DNA from: Microbacterium sulfonylureivorans
Lineage (GTDB): Bacteria > Actinomycetota > Actinomycetes > Actinomycetales > Microbacteriaceae
DNA: 64,000 bases
Direction of reading: 5' to 3'
Assembly: GCF_003999995.1 (NCBI RefSeq)
Contig: NZ_RJAD01000001.1
Coordinates: 1 to 64,000 of the forward strand
Shown here in pieces: positions 57,314-64,000 of this stretch. Below the pieces are notes generated by a model, which saw only the letters and a list, made by a program, of their open reading frames with translations, made no database searches and was not told the origin of the DNA. The position numbers were made by a program, and so were the translations under genes. Numbering within the stretch: the stretch's first letter is position 1; every line of letters starts with the position of its first letter.

Positions 57314-58990
57314 CTACGCCTCGATGACGAGCGGCACGATCATCGGGCGACGCCGGAGCGACTGGTTCACCCAGCGCCCGATGGTGCGACGGACGATCTG
57401 CGACAGCGCGTGCTGGTCGCGCACACCGCTCTTCGCCGCCTCGGTCAGCGCCGCGGCGATCTTCGGCTTGACCGCGTCGAACACCGCGTCGTCCTCGGCG
57501 AAGCCGCGCGCGTGGATCTCGGGGCCGGAGATGATCTTGCCCGTCGAGGCGTCGACCACGACGATCACGGAGATGAAGCCCTCCTCGCCGAGGACGCGGC
57601 GGTCCTTCAGGTCGGCGTCGGTGAGTTCGCCCACGGTCGAGCCGTCGACGTAGACGAAGCCGAGATCGAGCTGGCCGACCACGCGCGCATCGCCGTCCTT
57701 GAGGTCGATGACGGTCCCGTTCTCAGCGAGGATCGTCCGCTCAGGGTCGATCCCGGTGTCCTGCGCGAGACGCGCGTTCGCCATCAGGTGCCGGTACTCG
57801 CCGTGGATCGGCAGAACGTTCCTCGGCTTGAGGATGTTGTAGCAGTACAGCAGCTCGCCGGCGGCGGCGTGGCCCGAGACGTGCACCTTCGCGTTGCCCT
57901 TGTGGACCACGTTCGCACCGAGCTTCGTCAGTCCGTCGATGACGCGGTAGACGGCGTTCTCGTTTCCCGGGATGAGGCTCGACGCCAGGATCACGGTGTC
58001 GCCCTCACCGGGCTCGATCGCGTGGTCGAGGTTCGCCATGCGACTGAGCACGGCCATCGGCTCGCCCTGGGATCCGGTCGACATGTAGACGATCCGGTCG
58101 TCGGGCAGGTCGCGCGCCTTCTTGTAGTCGATGAGCACGCCCTCGGGGACATTGAGGTAGCCGAGGTCCTCTGCGATCGTCATGTTGCGGAGCATGCTGC
58201 GCCCGAGGAGCGCCACCCGGCGCCCGTGGGCGGCCGCGGCATCCAGCACCTGCTGCACGCGGTGGACGTGGCTGGAGAAGCTCGCGACGATGACGCGGCG
58301 CGGGGCCTTGGCGATCACCTGGTCGAGCACCGGACCGATCGAGCGCTCGAGGGGCGTGAAGCCGGGAACGTCGGCGTTCGTGGAGTCGACGAGGAACATG
58401 TCGACGCCCTCCTCGCCGAGCCGGGCGAACGCGCGCAGGTCGGTCAGGCGGCCGTCGAGCGGCAGCTGGTCCATCTTGAAGTCGCCGGTCGCCAGCACGA
58501 GGCCGGCGGGCGTGCGGATCGCGACGGCGAGCGCGTCGGGGATGGAGTGGTTCACCGCGATGAACTCGAGCTCGAACGGCCCGAGGTTCTCGCGCTGCCC
58601 CTCGGTCACCGTCAGGCTGTACGGCTTGATGCGGTGCTCCTTGAGCTTCGCCTCCGTCAGGGCGAGCGTGAGCCCCGAGCCGACGATCGGGATGTCGGCC
58701 TTCAGCTTGAGCAGGTACGGCACCGCGCCGATGTGGTCCTCGTGACCGTGCGTGAGCATCACGCCGACGATGTCGTCGAGGCGGCCCTTGATCGGCTCGA
58801 AGTCGGGCAGGATCAGGTCGACGCCGGGCTGGTGCTCCTCGGGGAAGAGCACGCCGCAGTCGACGATGAGCAGCTTGCCGCCGTACTCGAACACGGTCAT
58901 GTTGCGGCCGACTTCGCCGAGACCGCCGAGCGGGGTGACCCGCAGCGTCCCCGGCTCGAGGGCGGGCGGATCGAACGGGGTGGTGGGCAT
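57314..58990 (-). CDS. rnj: Ribonuclease J
   Basis: 558-residue metallo-beta-lactamase/beta-CASP RNase. Metal motif MLTHGHEDHIGAVPYLL near residue 80, DCGVLFPEE, and HVSGHAAAGEL. RNase J is a main 5'-exo/endoribonuclease of RNA decay in actinobacteria. GGAGG precedes the ATG. It lies downstream of dapA, with a hairpin between. Confidence 0.95.
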   Translation of the reverse strand: MPTTPFDPPALEPGTLRVTPLGGLGEVGRNMTVFEYGGKLLIVDCGVLFPEEHQPGVDLILPDFEPIKGRLDDIVGVMLTHGHEDHIGAVPYLLKLKADIPIVGSGLTLALTEAKLKEHRIKPYSLTVTEGQRENLGPFELEFIAVNHSIPDALAVAIRTPAGLVLATGDFKMDQLPLDGRLTDLRAFARLGEEGVDMFLVDSTNADVPGFTPLERSIGPVLDQVIAKAPRRVIVASFSSHVHRVQQVLDAAAAHGRRVALLGRSMLRNMTIAEDLGYLNVPEGVLIDYKKARDLPDDRIVYMSTGSQGEPMAVLSRMANLDHAIEPGEGDTVILASSLIPGNENAVYRVIDGLTKLGANVVHKGNAKVHVSGHAAAGELLYCYNILKPRNVLPIHGEYRHLMANARLAQDTGIDPERTILAENGTVIDLKDGDARVVGQLDLGFVYVDGSTVGELTDADLKDRRVLGEEGFISVIVVVDASTGKIISGPEIHARGFAEDDAVFDAVKPKIAAALTEAAKSGVRDQHALSQIVRRTIGRWVNQSLRRRPMIVPLVIEA

Positions 58991-59003
58991 GGTCAGCCTC
59001 CTC

Positions 59004-59021
59004 GGGATGCCGCGGCATCCC
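59004..59021. repeat. Perfect GGGATGCCGCGGCATCCC palindrome
   Basis: An 18-base perfect palindrome, made of back-to-back GGATGCC and GGCATCC, just before the RNase J ribosome-binding site. The core GGATGCCGCGGCATCC recurs at 10868-10885 (in argB) and 45359-45374 (in dapF). Confidence 0.6.
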
Positions 59022-59030
59022 CTCGCTTGT

Positions 59031-59063
59031 CACACCGCCGCCCGTTCACGGCGCGGCGGCGTG
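59031..59063 (-). terminator. Hairpin after dapA
   Basis: CACACCGCCGCCC (59031-59043) and GGCGCGGCGGCGTG (59050-59063) pair with one mismatch and one bulge around a GTTCAC loop, beginning seven bases after the dapA stop. It may terminate or attenuate transcription into RNase J. Confidence 0.5.
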
Positions 59064-59069
59064 CGTTTG

Positions 59070-60047
59070 TCATCTCGTGGTGCCGGACACCTTCGGCAGG
59101 GCGCCGCCGGCAGCGGCGTTGCGGTCGGGACGGAAGTTGGAGAAGTCGGCGCCGGGCACGTCGGTGACGAGCGCGAGCTCGTCCTCGATCTTCGCGGCCT
59201 CCCACTCCTCGGGGCCGACCAGGGGCAGGCGCACGCGCGGGCTCCCGATGCGGCCGAGGCCGTGCAGGATGTACTTCGCCGAGACGGTGCCGGGGACGTG
59301 GGTCATGACCGCGCGCACGAGCGGCTCGAGCTGCATGTGCGCGGCGGTCGCCGCCGCGAGGTCGCCGCGATTCACGGCGTCCACGATCACCCGGTACGGC
59401 TGAGCGGCGATGTTCGCCGTCACGCCGATGAGACCGGTCGCGCCGATCGCGAGGTGCGGAAGGACGTTGGCGTCGTCGCCGGAGAAGTACATCAGGTCGG
59501 TCTGGTTCAGCACCCGGCTGACCTCGCTGAAGTCGCCCTTCGCGTCTTTGATCGCGAGGATGTTCGGGTGCTTCGCGAGGCGCAGGATCGTCTCGTAGCG
59601 GATGGGCACGCCCGTGCGCCCCGGGATGTCGTAGAGGATCACCGGCAGGTCGGTGGCGTCCGCGACGAGCCGGAAGTGCGTGAGGATGCCCGCCTGCGTC
59701 GGCTTGTTGTAGTACGGCGTGACGATCATGATGCCGTCGGCGCCGGCCTGCTCGCTGGCCTTGTAGAGCTCGATCGCGTGCGCGGTCTCGTTGGAGCCGC
59801 CGCCGGTGATGATCCGTGCGCGGCCGGCCGCGACATCCTTGCCGACCTCGACGAGTCGGATCTTCTCGGCATCGGTGAGGGTCGACGTCTCGCCCGTGGT
59901 GCCCGTGACGACGATGCCGTCGGCTCCCGCGGTGATGACGTCGTCGATGTGCTTCTCGACCGCGGGCCAATCGACCTCGCCGTCGGCCGTCATCGGAGTG
60001 ACGAGCGCGACGAGCACCTGTCCGAAAGGATTGCCCGTATGCGTCAT
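59070..60047 (-). CDS. dapA: 4-Hydroxy-tetrahydrodipicolinate synthase
   Basis: 325-residue TIM-barrel aldolase, the first committed step to lysine and diaminopimelate. GTTGETSTLTDAEK near residue 44, catalytic Tyr in TPYYNKPTQAGIL and Schiff-base Lys in LAIKDAKGDFSEV near 168. TAACCT (60059..60054) is six bases before the ATG: leaderless. A C-terminal extension after about 295 (PGADFSNFRPDRNAAAGGAL) is somewhat longer than usual. Confidence 0.95.
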   Translation of the reverse strand: MTHTGNPFGQVLVALVTPMTADGEVDWPAVEKHIDDVITAGADGIVVTGTTGETSTLTDAEKIRLVEVGKDVAAGRARIITGGGSNETAHAIELYKASEQAGADGIMIVTPYYNKPTQAGILTHFRLVADATDLPVILYDIPGRTGVPIRYETILRLAKHPNILAIKDAKGDFSEVSRVLNQTDLMYFSGDDANVLPHLAIGATGLIGVTANIAAQPYRVIVDAVNRGDLAAATAAHMQLEPLVRAVMTHVPGTVSAKYILHGLGRIGSPRVRLPLVGPEEWEAAKIEDELALVTDVPGADFSNFRPDRNAAAGGALPKVSGTTR

Positions 60048-60100
60048 GCCTTCAGGTTATCGGGATGCCGCGTCCCGCGCCGCCGCCGGCCGCGCGGCGA

Positions 60101-60865
60101 TCAGCGACCGCTCTCACCGATCCGCGCCGCGAGCGAAGGCGGCGCGAAGCGGGCGATCGTGGTCAGCGCCTTGTAGCGCCAGGACGGCACCGACACCGCC
60201 TTGCGGCGTCCTGCGTCGCGCAGGGACTCGGCCACGACGACCCGGGCATCGAGCCACATGAGGTCGGCCACGCCCTCCTTGCCCGGCGCGAGACCCATCC
60301 GCTCATGGAAGTTCGTGTGCGTATAGCCCGGGCAGACCGCCGTCACCGTGACTCCGCGCGGCGCATAGCGGAGGTTCGCCCACCGGCTGAAGCTCACGAG
60401 CCAGCCCTTGCACGCACCGTACGTCGACCGCGGGATGAACGCCGCGACGGACGCGACGTTGAGGATCCGCCCGTGGCCGCGCGCCAGCATCGGAGCGAGC
60501 GCCGCATGGGTGAGGCGCATCGGCACCTCGACGTGGAGATCGAGGTGCCGCACCTCGTCGTCGATGTCGTTGCGCTCGAACGCCAGCGGCAGGCCGAACC
60601 CGGCGTTGTTGATGAGGATCTCGATCGGTCGCGACTCGTCGGCGAGACGCTGCTCGACCTTGCCCCGCTGGCGTGGCTTGAGCAGGTCGACGGCCATGAT
60701 CTCGACCGCTACGCGGTGCGTGGCGCGCAGCTGCCGCGCCAGTTCGTCGAGCGCGTCGCGGTCGCGTGCGACCAGCACGAGGTCGGCGCCCTTCGCCGCG
60801 AGCTGCCGTGCGTACTCCGCCCCGAGGCCCGAGCTCGCGCCCGTGATCAAAGCCGTCTTCGCCAT
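60101..60865 (-). CDS. Short-chain dehydrogenase/reductase
   Basis: 254-residue classical SDR. Cofactor motif ITGASSGLGAEYARQLA at residues 6-22, NNAG at about 88, Ser in NVASVAAFIPRS and catalytic YGACK (YxxxK) near 151. It resembles fatty-acyl or steroid-type reductases (DltE-like), but the substrate is unknown. TAGGCT (60878..60873) seven bases upstream overlaps the folA stop codon and implies a leaderless start. Confidence 0.9.
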   Translation of the reverse strand: MAKTALITGASSGLGAEYARQLAAKGADLVLVARDRDALDELARQLRATHRVAVEIMAVDLLKPRQRGKVEQRLADESRPIEILINNAGFGLPLAFERNDIDDEVRHLDLHVEVPMRLTHAALAPMLARGHGRILNVASVAAFIPRSTYGACKGWLVSFSRWANLRYAPRGVTVTAVCPGYTHTNFHERMGLAPGKEGVADLMWLDARVVVAESLRDAGRRKAVSVPSWRYKALTTIARFAPPSLAARIGESGR

Positions 60866-60875
60866 GCGCGACAGC

Positions 60876-61388
60876 CTAGGACGCGCGGGCGAGGGTGAGG
60901 AACCGATAGCGGATGCCGCTGCTCGACGTGTGCCATCCGTCGATGGGCTCGATCTCGGCGACACGCCACCCCGAGCGATCGGGGGCGAACGTGTCGCCGT
61001 CGACCGCGAGGTCGAGCTCGGTCACCTCGAGCCGGTCTGCGGCCGCGATGCCCTCGCGGAACAGCTCGCCGCCGCCGATGATCCAGACCCACTCCGGGGG
61101 CTCGGCATCCGTCGCCGCCGTCAGCGCCGCGCCGAGCGACGCCGCTCGCTCAGCGCCGTCGGCGGACCAGTCCTCGCCGCGCGTCACGACGATGTTGCGC
61201 CGGCCGGGCAGCGGACGGAATCGCTCGGGGAGCGATTCCCACGTCTTTCGGCCCATGACGACGGGCGAACCCGACGTGACAGCCTTGAAGTGCGCGAGGT
61301 CTTCGGGGACGTGCCACGGCATGCCGCCGCCCGCGCCGATCACGCCGCCCTTCGCCTCGGCCCAGACCAGGCCGATGCGTGCGGTCAT
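60876..61388 (-). CDS. folA: Dihydrofolate reductase
   Basis: 170 residues. [20 protein letters not shown] at 5-24, [25 protein letters not shown] and [12 protein letters not shown]. It regenerates tetrahydrofolate consumed by ThyA. The ATG overlaps the thyA stop by four bases. The much longer upstream frame is thyA read out of phase. Confidence 0.96.
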   Translation of the reverse strand: MTARIGLVWAEAKGGVIGAGGGMPWHVPEDLAHFKAVTSGSPVVMGRKTWESLPERFRPLPGRRNIVVTRGEDWSADGAERAASLGAALTAATDAEPPEWVWIIGGGELFREGIAAADRLEVTELDLAVDGDTFAPDRSGWRVAEIEPIDGWHTSSSGIRYRFLTLARAS

Positions 61389-62194
61389 ACCGCGACCGCC
61401 CCGCGGATCGCCGGGTGGTGCTGGTAGTCCTCGATCACGAAGTCCTCGTACGTGTAGTCGAAGAGCGAATCCGGCTTCCTCGCGAATCGGAAGGTCGGGT
61501 ACGGGTACGGCGTGCGGGTGAGCTGCTCGCGGACCTGCTCGACGTGGTTGTCGTAGATGTGGCAGTCGCCGCCCGTCCAGACGAAGTCGCCCGGCTCGAG
61601 GCCGGCCTGCTGGGCCACCATGAGCGTGAGCAGCGCGTAGGACGCGATGTTGAAAGGGACGCCGAGGAACAGGTCGGCGCTGCGCTGGTAGAGCTGGCAC
61701 GACAGCTTTCCGTCGGCGACGTAGAACTGGAACAGCGCGTGGCACGGTGCGAGCGCCATGTCGGGGATGTCGGCGGGATTCCATGCCGACACCAGCAGGC
61801 GCCGCGAGTCGGGGTTCGCGCGGATCTGGTCGAGCACGAGCGAGATCTGATCGATGTGCGCGCCGCCGGGCGTCGGCCACGAGCGCCACTGAACACCGTA
61901 GACGGGCCCGAGCTCGCCCTCGGCGTCTGCCCATTCGTCCCAGATCGTCACGCCGTTCTCCTGCAGCCAGCGCACGTTCGACTCGCCGCGGAGGAACCAC
62001 AGCAGCTCGTAGGCGATCGACTTGAAGTGCACCCGCTTCGTCGTGATGAGCGGGAAGCCTTCTGAAAGGTCGAAGCGGATCTGGCGCCCGAACGAGCTGG
62101 TCGTGCCGGTGCCCGTGCGATCGTCCTTGTGGGTGCCGTGCTCGAGCACGTCTCGCAGGAGGTCCTCGTAGGGGGTGGGGATCGCCGTCGTCAC
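61385..62194 (-). CDS. thyA: Thymidylate synthase
   Basis: 269 residues, folate-dependent dUMP methylation. Catalytic Cys in [20 protein letters not shown] near 150; [18 protein letters not shown] near residue 28, [20 protein letters not shown]. The start is GTG 62194 with TATCGT (62207..62202) seven bases upstream, probably leaderless; GTG 62203 is an alternative. Operon with folA. Confidence 0.96.
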   Translation of the reverse strand: MTTAIPTPYEDLLRDVLEHGTHKDDRTGTGTTSSFGRQIRFDLSEGFPLITTKRVHFKSIAYELLWFLRGESNVRWLQENGVTIWDEWADAEGELGPVYGVQWRSWPTPGGAHIDQISLVLDQIRANPDSRRLLVSAWNPADIPDMALAPCHALFQFYVADGKLSCQLYQRSADLFLGVPFNIASYALLTLMVAQQAGLEPGDFVWTGGDCHIYDNHVEQVREQLTRTPYPYPTFRFARKPDSLFDYTYEDFVIEDYQHHPAIRGAVAV

Positions 62195-62212
62195 GGCTGC
62201 CACGATACCTTC

Positions 62213-62227
62213 TGGGGCTCCGCCCCA
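62213..62227. repeat. TGGGGC-TCC-GCCCCA hairpin
   Basis: A perfect 6-base stem with three-base loop in the gap between thyA and the divergent thioredoxin gene. The word GGGGCTCCGCCCC is a common dispersed hairpin in GC-rich genomes. Only one copy was noticed here. Confidence 0.35.
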
Positions 62228-62346
62228 GACCCCCGGCTCGCGGACGCGCGCCACCGCGCCCTCGCCCACTCGGCTCTGTTACGCCCGGAACGTCATATTC
62301 GGGCATCCGGGCTCTATTCAGGTGAACAGAGATAGCCTGATCAGTT

Positions 62347-62784
62347 GTGAACCTGGTCACCGCCCTCATCGCCATCACCGCGCTCCTCGCGGTCACGGTG
62401 GCCGTCGGCGTGTGGTTGCGCTGGAGCCAGTCGCGGCCCCAGCGGCACATCCCGCACGAGGTCGTCGAACCGCAGCGTCTGGGCGCCGACGGACTCGGCG
62501 AAGTCGCCACGCTCCTGCAGTTCAGCACCGAGATGTGCGCCCGCTGCCCCGGCGTTCATCGCACCCTGTCCTCGATCGCGGACGGGCGCGACGGCGTGCG
62601 TCACCTCGACGTCGACCTGACCCACCGGCCCGACATCGCGAAGCACTTCCACATCCTGCAGACCCCGACCACGCTCGTGCTCGATCGTGACGGCGTCGTG
62701 CAGACCCGCTTCGGCGGAACCCCGAGCCGCGACGTGCTCGAGCTCGAATTGAACCGGCTCCTGGCGGAGGACGCGAATGTCTGA
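62347..62784 (+). CDS. Membrane-anchored thioredoxin-like protein
   Basis: 145 residues: one N-terminal transmembrane helix (LVTALIAITALLAVTVAVGV, residues 3-22) and a thioredoxin fold with active-site CARC (in STEMCARCPGVHRTL near 62) and the cis-Pro in ILQTPTTLVLDRDG. CARC is an unusual dithiol; the general form in this type is CxxC. TAGCCT (62333-62338) lies eight bases before the GTG. It overlaps the DUF4395 gene by eight bases, a commonly seen pair. Confidence 0.88.
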   Translation: MNLVTALIAITALLAVTVAVGVWLRWSQSRPQRHIPHEVVEPQRLGADGLGEVATLLQFSTEMCARCPGVHRTLSSIADGRDGVRHLDVDLTHRPDIAKHFHILQTPTTLVLDRDGVVQTRFGGTPSRDVLELELNRLLAEDANV

Positions 62785-63319
62785 ACGAGCGGATGCCCCG
62801 GCACCCCGTGGAATCGACCCCCGGGGTCCTCGCTTCGCGGCCGGCATCACGTCGGCGCTGCTGCTCGTCGCGGTGTTCCTCAGCCTGACAGGGCTGTCGG
62901 CGGCGCCCGGCTCCGCAGGATGGGCGATCTCGCAGGCGACCGTGGCGCAGCGCATCCTCGACCCCGCGTTCCTCCTGCTCCTCGTCATCGCTCTGCTGTT
63001 CCTGTGGGGCGTGCTGTCGCCCCGCACGGCCCCCTGGGGAGTGCTGTACCGCAAGGTCGTCACCCCGCGCCTCGCTCCCCCGAAGGAGCTCGAAGACCCG
63101 CGCCCGCCCCGGTTCGCGCAGGGTGTCGGCCTCCTCGTCGTCGGGATCGGGCTGATCCTGCACCTGTTCGGCGTGCCGTGGGCGCTCACGATCGCCGCGG
63201 CGATGGCGTTCGTCGCGGCCTTCCTCAACGCCGCGTTCGGCGTATGCCTCGGCTGCATGCTCTACCTCGTGCTGCAGCGGATCGGCCTCATCGGCCGCGC
63301 CCGTCCGGCCGCCGCCTGA
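62777..63319 (+). CDS. DUF4395 membrane protein
   Basis: 180 residues with four hydrophobic segments (about 24-45, 64-82, 113-132, 134-165). RGIDPRGPRFAAGITSALLL near residue 11 and the C-terminal AAFLNAAFGVCLGCMLYLVL are typical of DUF4395. The paired Cys in GVCLGC may be redox-active and exchange electrons with the thioredoxin-like partner; this is an inference. Confidence 0.85.
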   Translation: MSERADAPAPRGIDPRGPRFAAGITSALLLVAVFLSLTGLSAAPGSAGWAISQATVAQRILDPAFLLLLVIALLFLWGVLSPRTAPWGVLYRKVVTPRLAPPKELEDPRPPRFAQGVGLLVVGIGLILHLFGVPWALTIAAAMAFVAAFLNAAFGVCLGCMLYLVLQRIGLIGRARPAAA

Positions 63320-63441
63320 CCCCCGCCTGACCCCCGCCGGACGACCTCTCCGGCCCGCCGACCCATCGCGCCGCGGCATCCCGCGCCGTTAGGCTGACGG
63401 CGAGGCGCCCGGCGTGCGGGCGCGCCGAAAGGGAGGCCCCC

Positions 63442-63867
63442 ATGACCGTCACGAGCGAAGCCACCACCGCCTGGCACGGCGGGCTCTTCGACGGGTCCGG
63501 CGAGGTGACATTCGTCTCGTCCGGTCTCGGCACGTTCGACGTGAACTGGAAGGCGCGCAGCGAGGGGTCCACATCGGTGACGACGCCGGAGGAGCTCATC
63601 GCCGCCGCCCACTCGTCGTGCTTCAGCATGGCGTTCTCCCTCGCCCTCGCCGAGAACGGCACCCCGCCCGAGTCGATCGACACGACGGCCTCGGTCACCT
63701 TCAAGCCCGGCACGGGCATCACCGGCAGCCACCTGAACGTCAACGCGGTCGTGCCGGGGCTCGACCCCGAGGAGTTCGAACGCCTCGCCCAGTCCGCCAA
63801 GGCCGGATGCCCCGTCTCGCAGGCCCTCGCGGGCGTCGAGATCACCATCGAGGCGACGCTTGCCTGA
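63442..63867 (+). CDS. OsmC family peroxiredoxin
   Basis: 141 residues. Peroxidatic Cys in AAAHSSCFSMAFSLAL near 56 and resolving Cys in SAKAGCPVSQALAGVE near 126; TPEELIAAAH is also conserved. It reduces organic hydroperoxides. RBS GGGAGG precedes the ATG; TAGGCT (63391-63396) is a candidate -10. It follows the thioredoxin/DUF4395 pair. Confidence 0.94.
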   Translation: MTVTSEATTAWHGGLFDGSGEVTFVSSGLGTFDVNWKARSEGSTSVTTPEELIAAAHSSCFSMAFSLALAENGTPPESIDTTASVTFKPGTGITGSHLNVNAVVPGLDPEEFERLAQSAKAGCPVSQALAGVEITIEATLA

Positions 63868-64000
63868 ACCCGCGACACGGCGACCCGGCGCCCGCCGGGT
63901 CGTGGTCGCAGGGGCATCGGGTCTGATCGGCTCGGCCCTGGTCGACAGCCTGCGCGCCGACGGCGTGGCGGTCACGACGCTGGTGCGACGACCCCCCGAG
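63860..64000 (+). CDS. NAD-dependent epimerase (TIGR01777/DUF1731-type), partial
   Basis: The first 47 codons of a gene continuing past the right edge. A Rossmann motif VVVAGASGLIGSALVDSLRA begins near residue 14 and ends LVRRPPE, as in TIGR01777 sugar-nucleotide epimerase-like proteins. TTG 63860, overlapping osmC by eight bases, is a plausible start; GTG 63902-63904 is a shorter alternative. Too short for certainty. Confidence 0.65.
   Translation, partial: MPEPATRRPGARRVVVAGASGLIGSALVDSLRADGVAVTTLVRRPPE

Overview
This 64 kb window is high-GC (about 70 %), almost fully coding chromosomal DNA from an actinobacterium. Gene content and order (argCJBDF with 4-base stop/start overlaps, priA in the his cluster, pgsA-cinA-clgR-DUF3046-recA-recX, infC-rpmI-rplT, metF-metE) point to Micrococcales, most probably Microbacteriaceae and likely Microbacterium. 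I infer this from protein sequences and synteny; no database search was run. I see no insertion sequence, prophage, CRISPR array, rRNA or tRNA gene. The last gene runs off the right edge.

Layout: 0.2-5.7 kb holds a DUF4184 membrane protein, tyrS, an aldo/keto reductase divergent from a MerR regulator, a VOC protein, a SatD-like regulator with a membrane partner, and a gene remnant. 5.8-13.7 kb is arginine biosynthesis (argH, a DUF418 membrane protein, argF, argD, argB, argJ, argC; argR and argG are absent here). 13.9-18.2 kb has an epimerase, a RibD/DHFR-like reductase divergent from a MocR regulator, and an orphan RecF-like ATPase. 18.4-22 kb is pheST. 22-25.6 kb is a glutamate-type ABC importer. 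25.6-28.5 kb has an rRNA methyltransferase, rplT-rpmI-infC and a DUF1844 protein. 28.5-34 kb has a PLP decarboxylase and sseB-priA-hisH-hisB-hisC. 34-36.9 kb has a LysM protein divergent from lexA, then a membrane protein. 36.9-40.2 kb is metFE. 40.4-48.1 kb has an S9 peptidase, hflX, a methyltransferase, dapF, miaA and miaB. 48.2-50 kb is an ABC-2 exporter. 50-54 kb is recX-recA-DUF3046-clgR-cinA-pgsA. 54-64 kb has ftsK, a GNAT protein, RNase J, dapA, an SDR, folA-thyA, a thioredoxin/DUF4395 pair, osmC and the start of an epimerase.

Regulation is the most interesting layer. The infC mRNA leader carries a three-arm switch: one anti-Shine-Dalgarno segment can pair perfectly with the infC ribosome-binding site or, alternatively, with an upstream copy of that site. 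The lexA/LysM and recA promoters share a LexA-box-like dyad, making the LysM protein a candidate SOS division inhibitor of the YneA/ChiZ type. About 20 genes have a TANNNT-like -10 hexamer 6-8 nt before the start codon, so leaderless translation is probably common. The heptamer GGATGCC/GGCATCC occurs about 90 times, evenly on both strands, and sometimes as inverted pairs in terminator-like hairpins, recalling HIP1 or DNA-uptake words of other bacteria.
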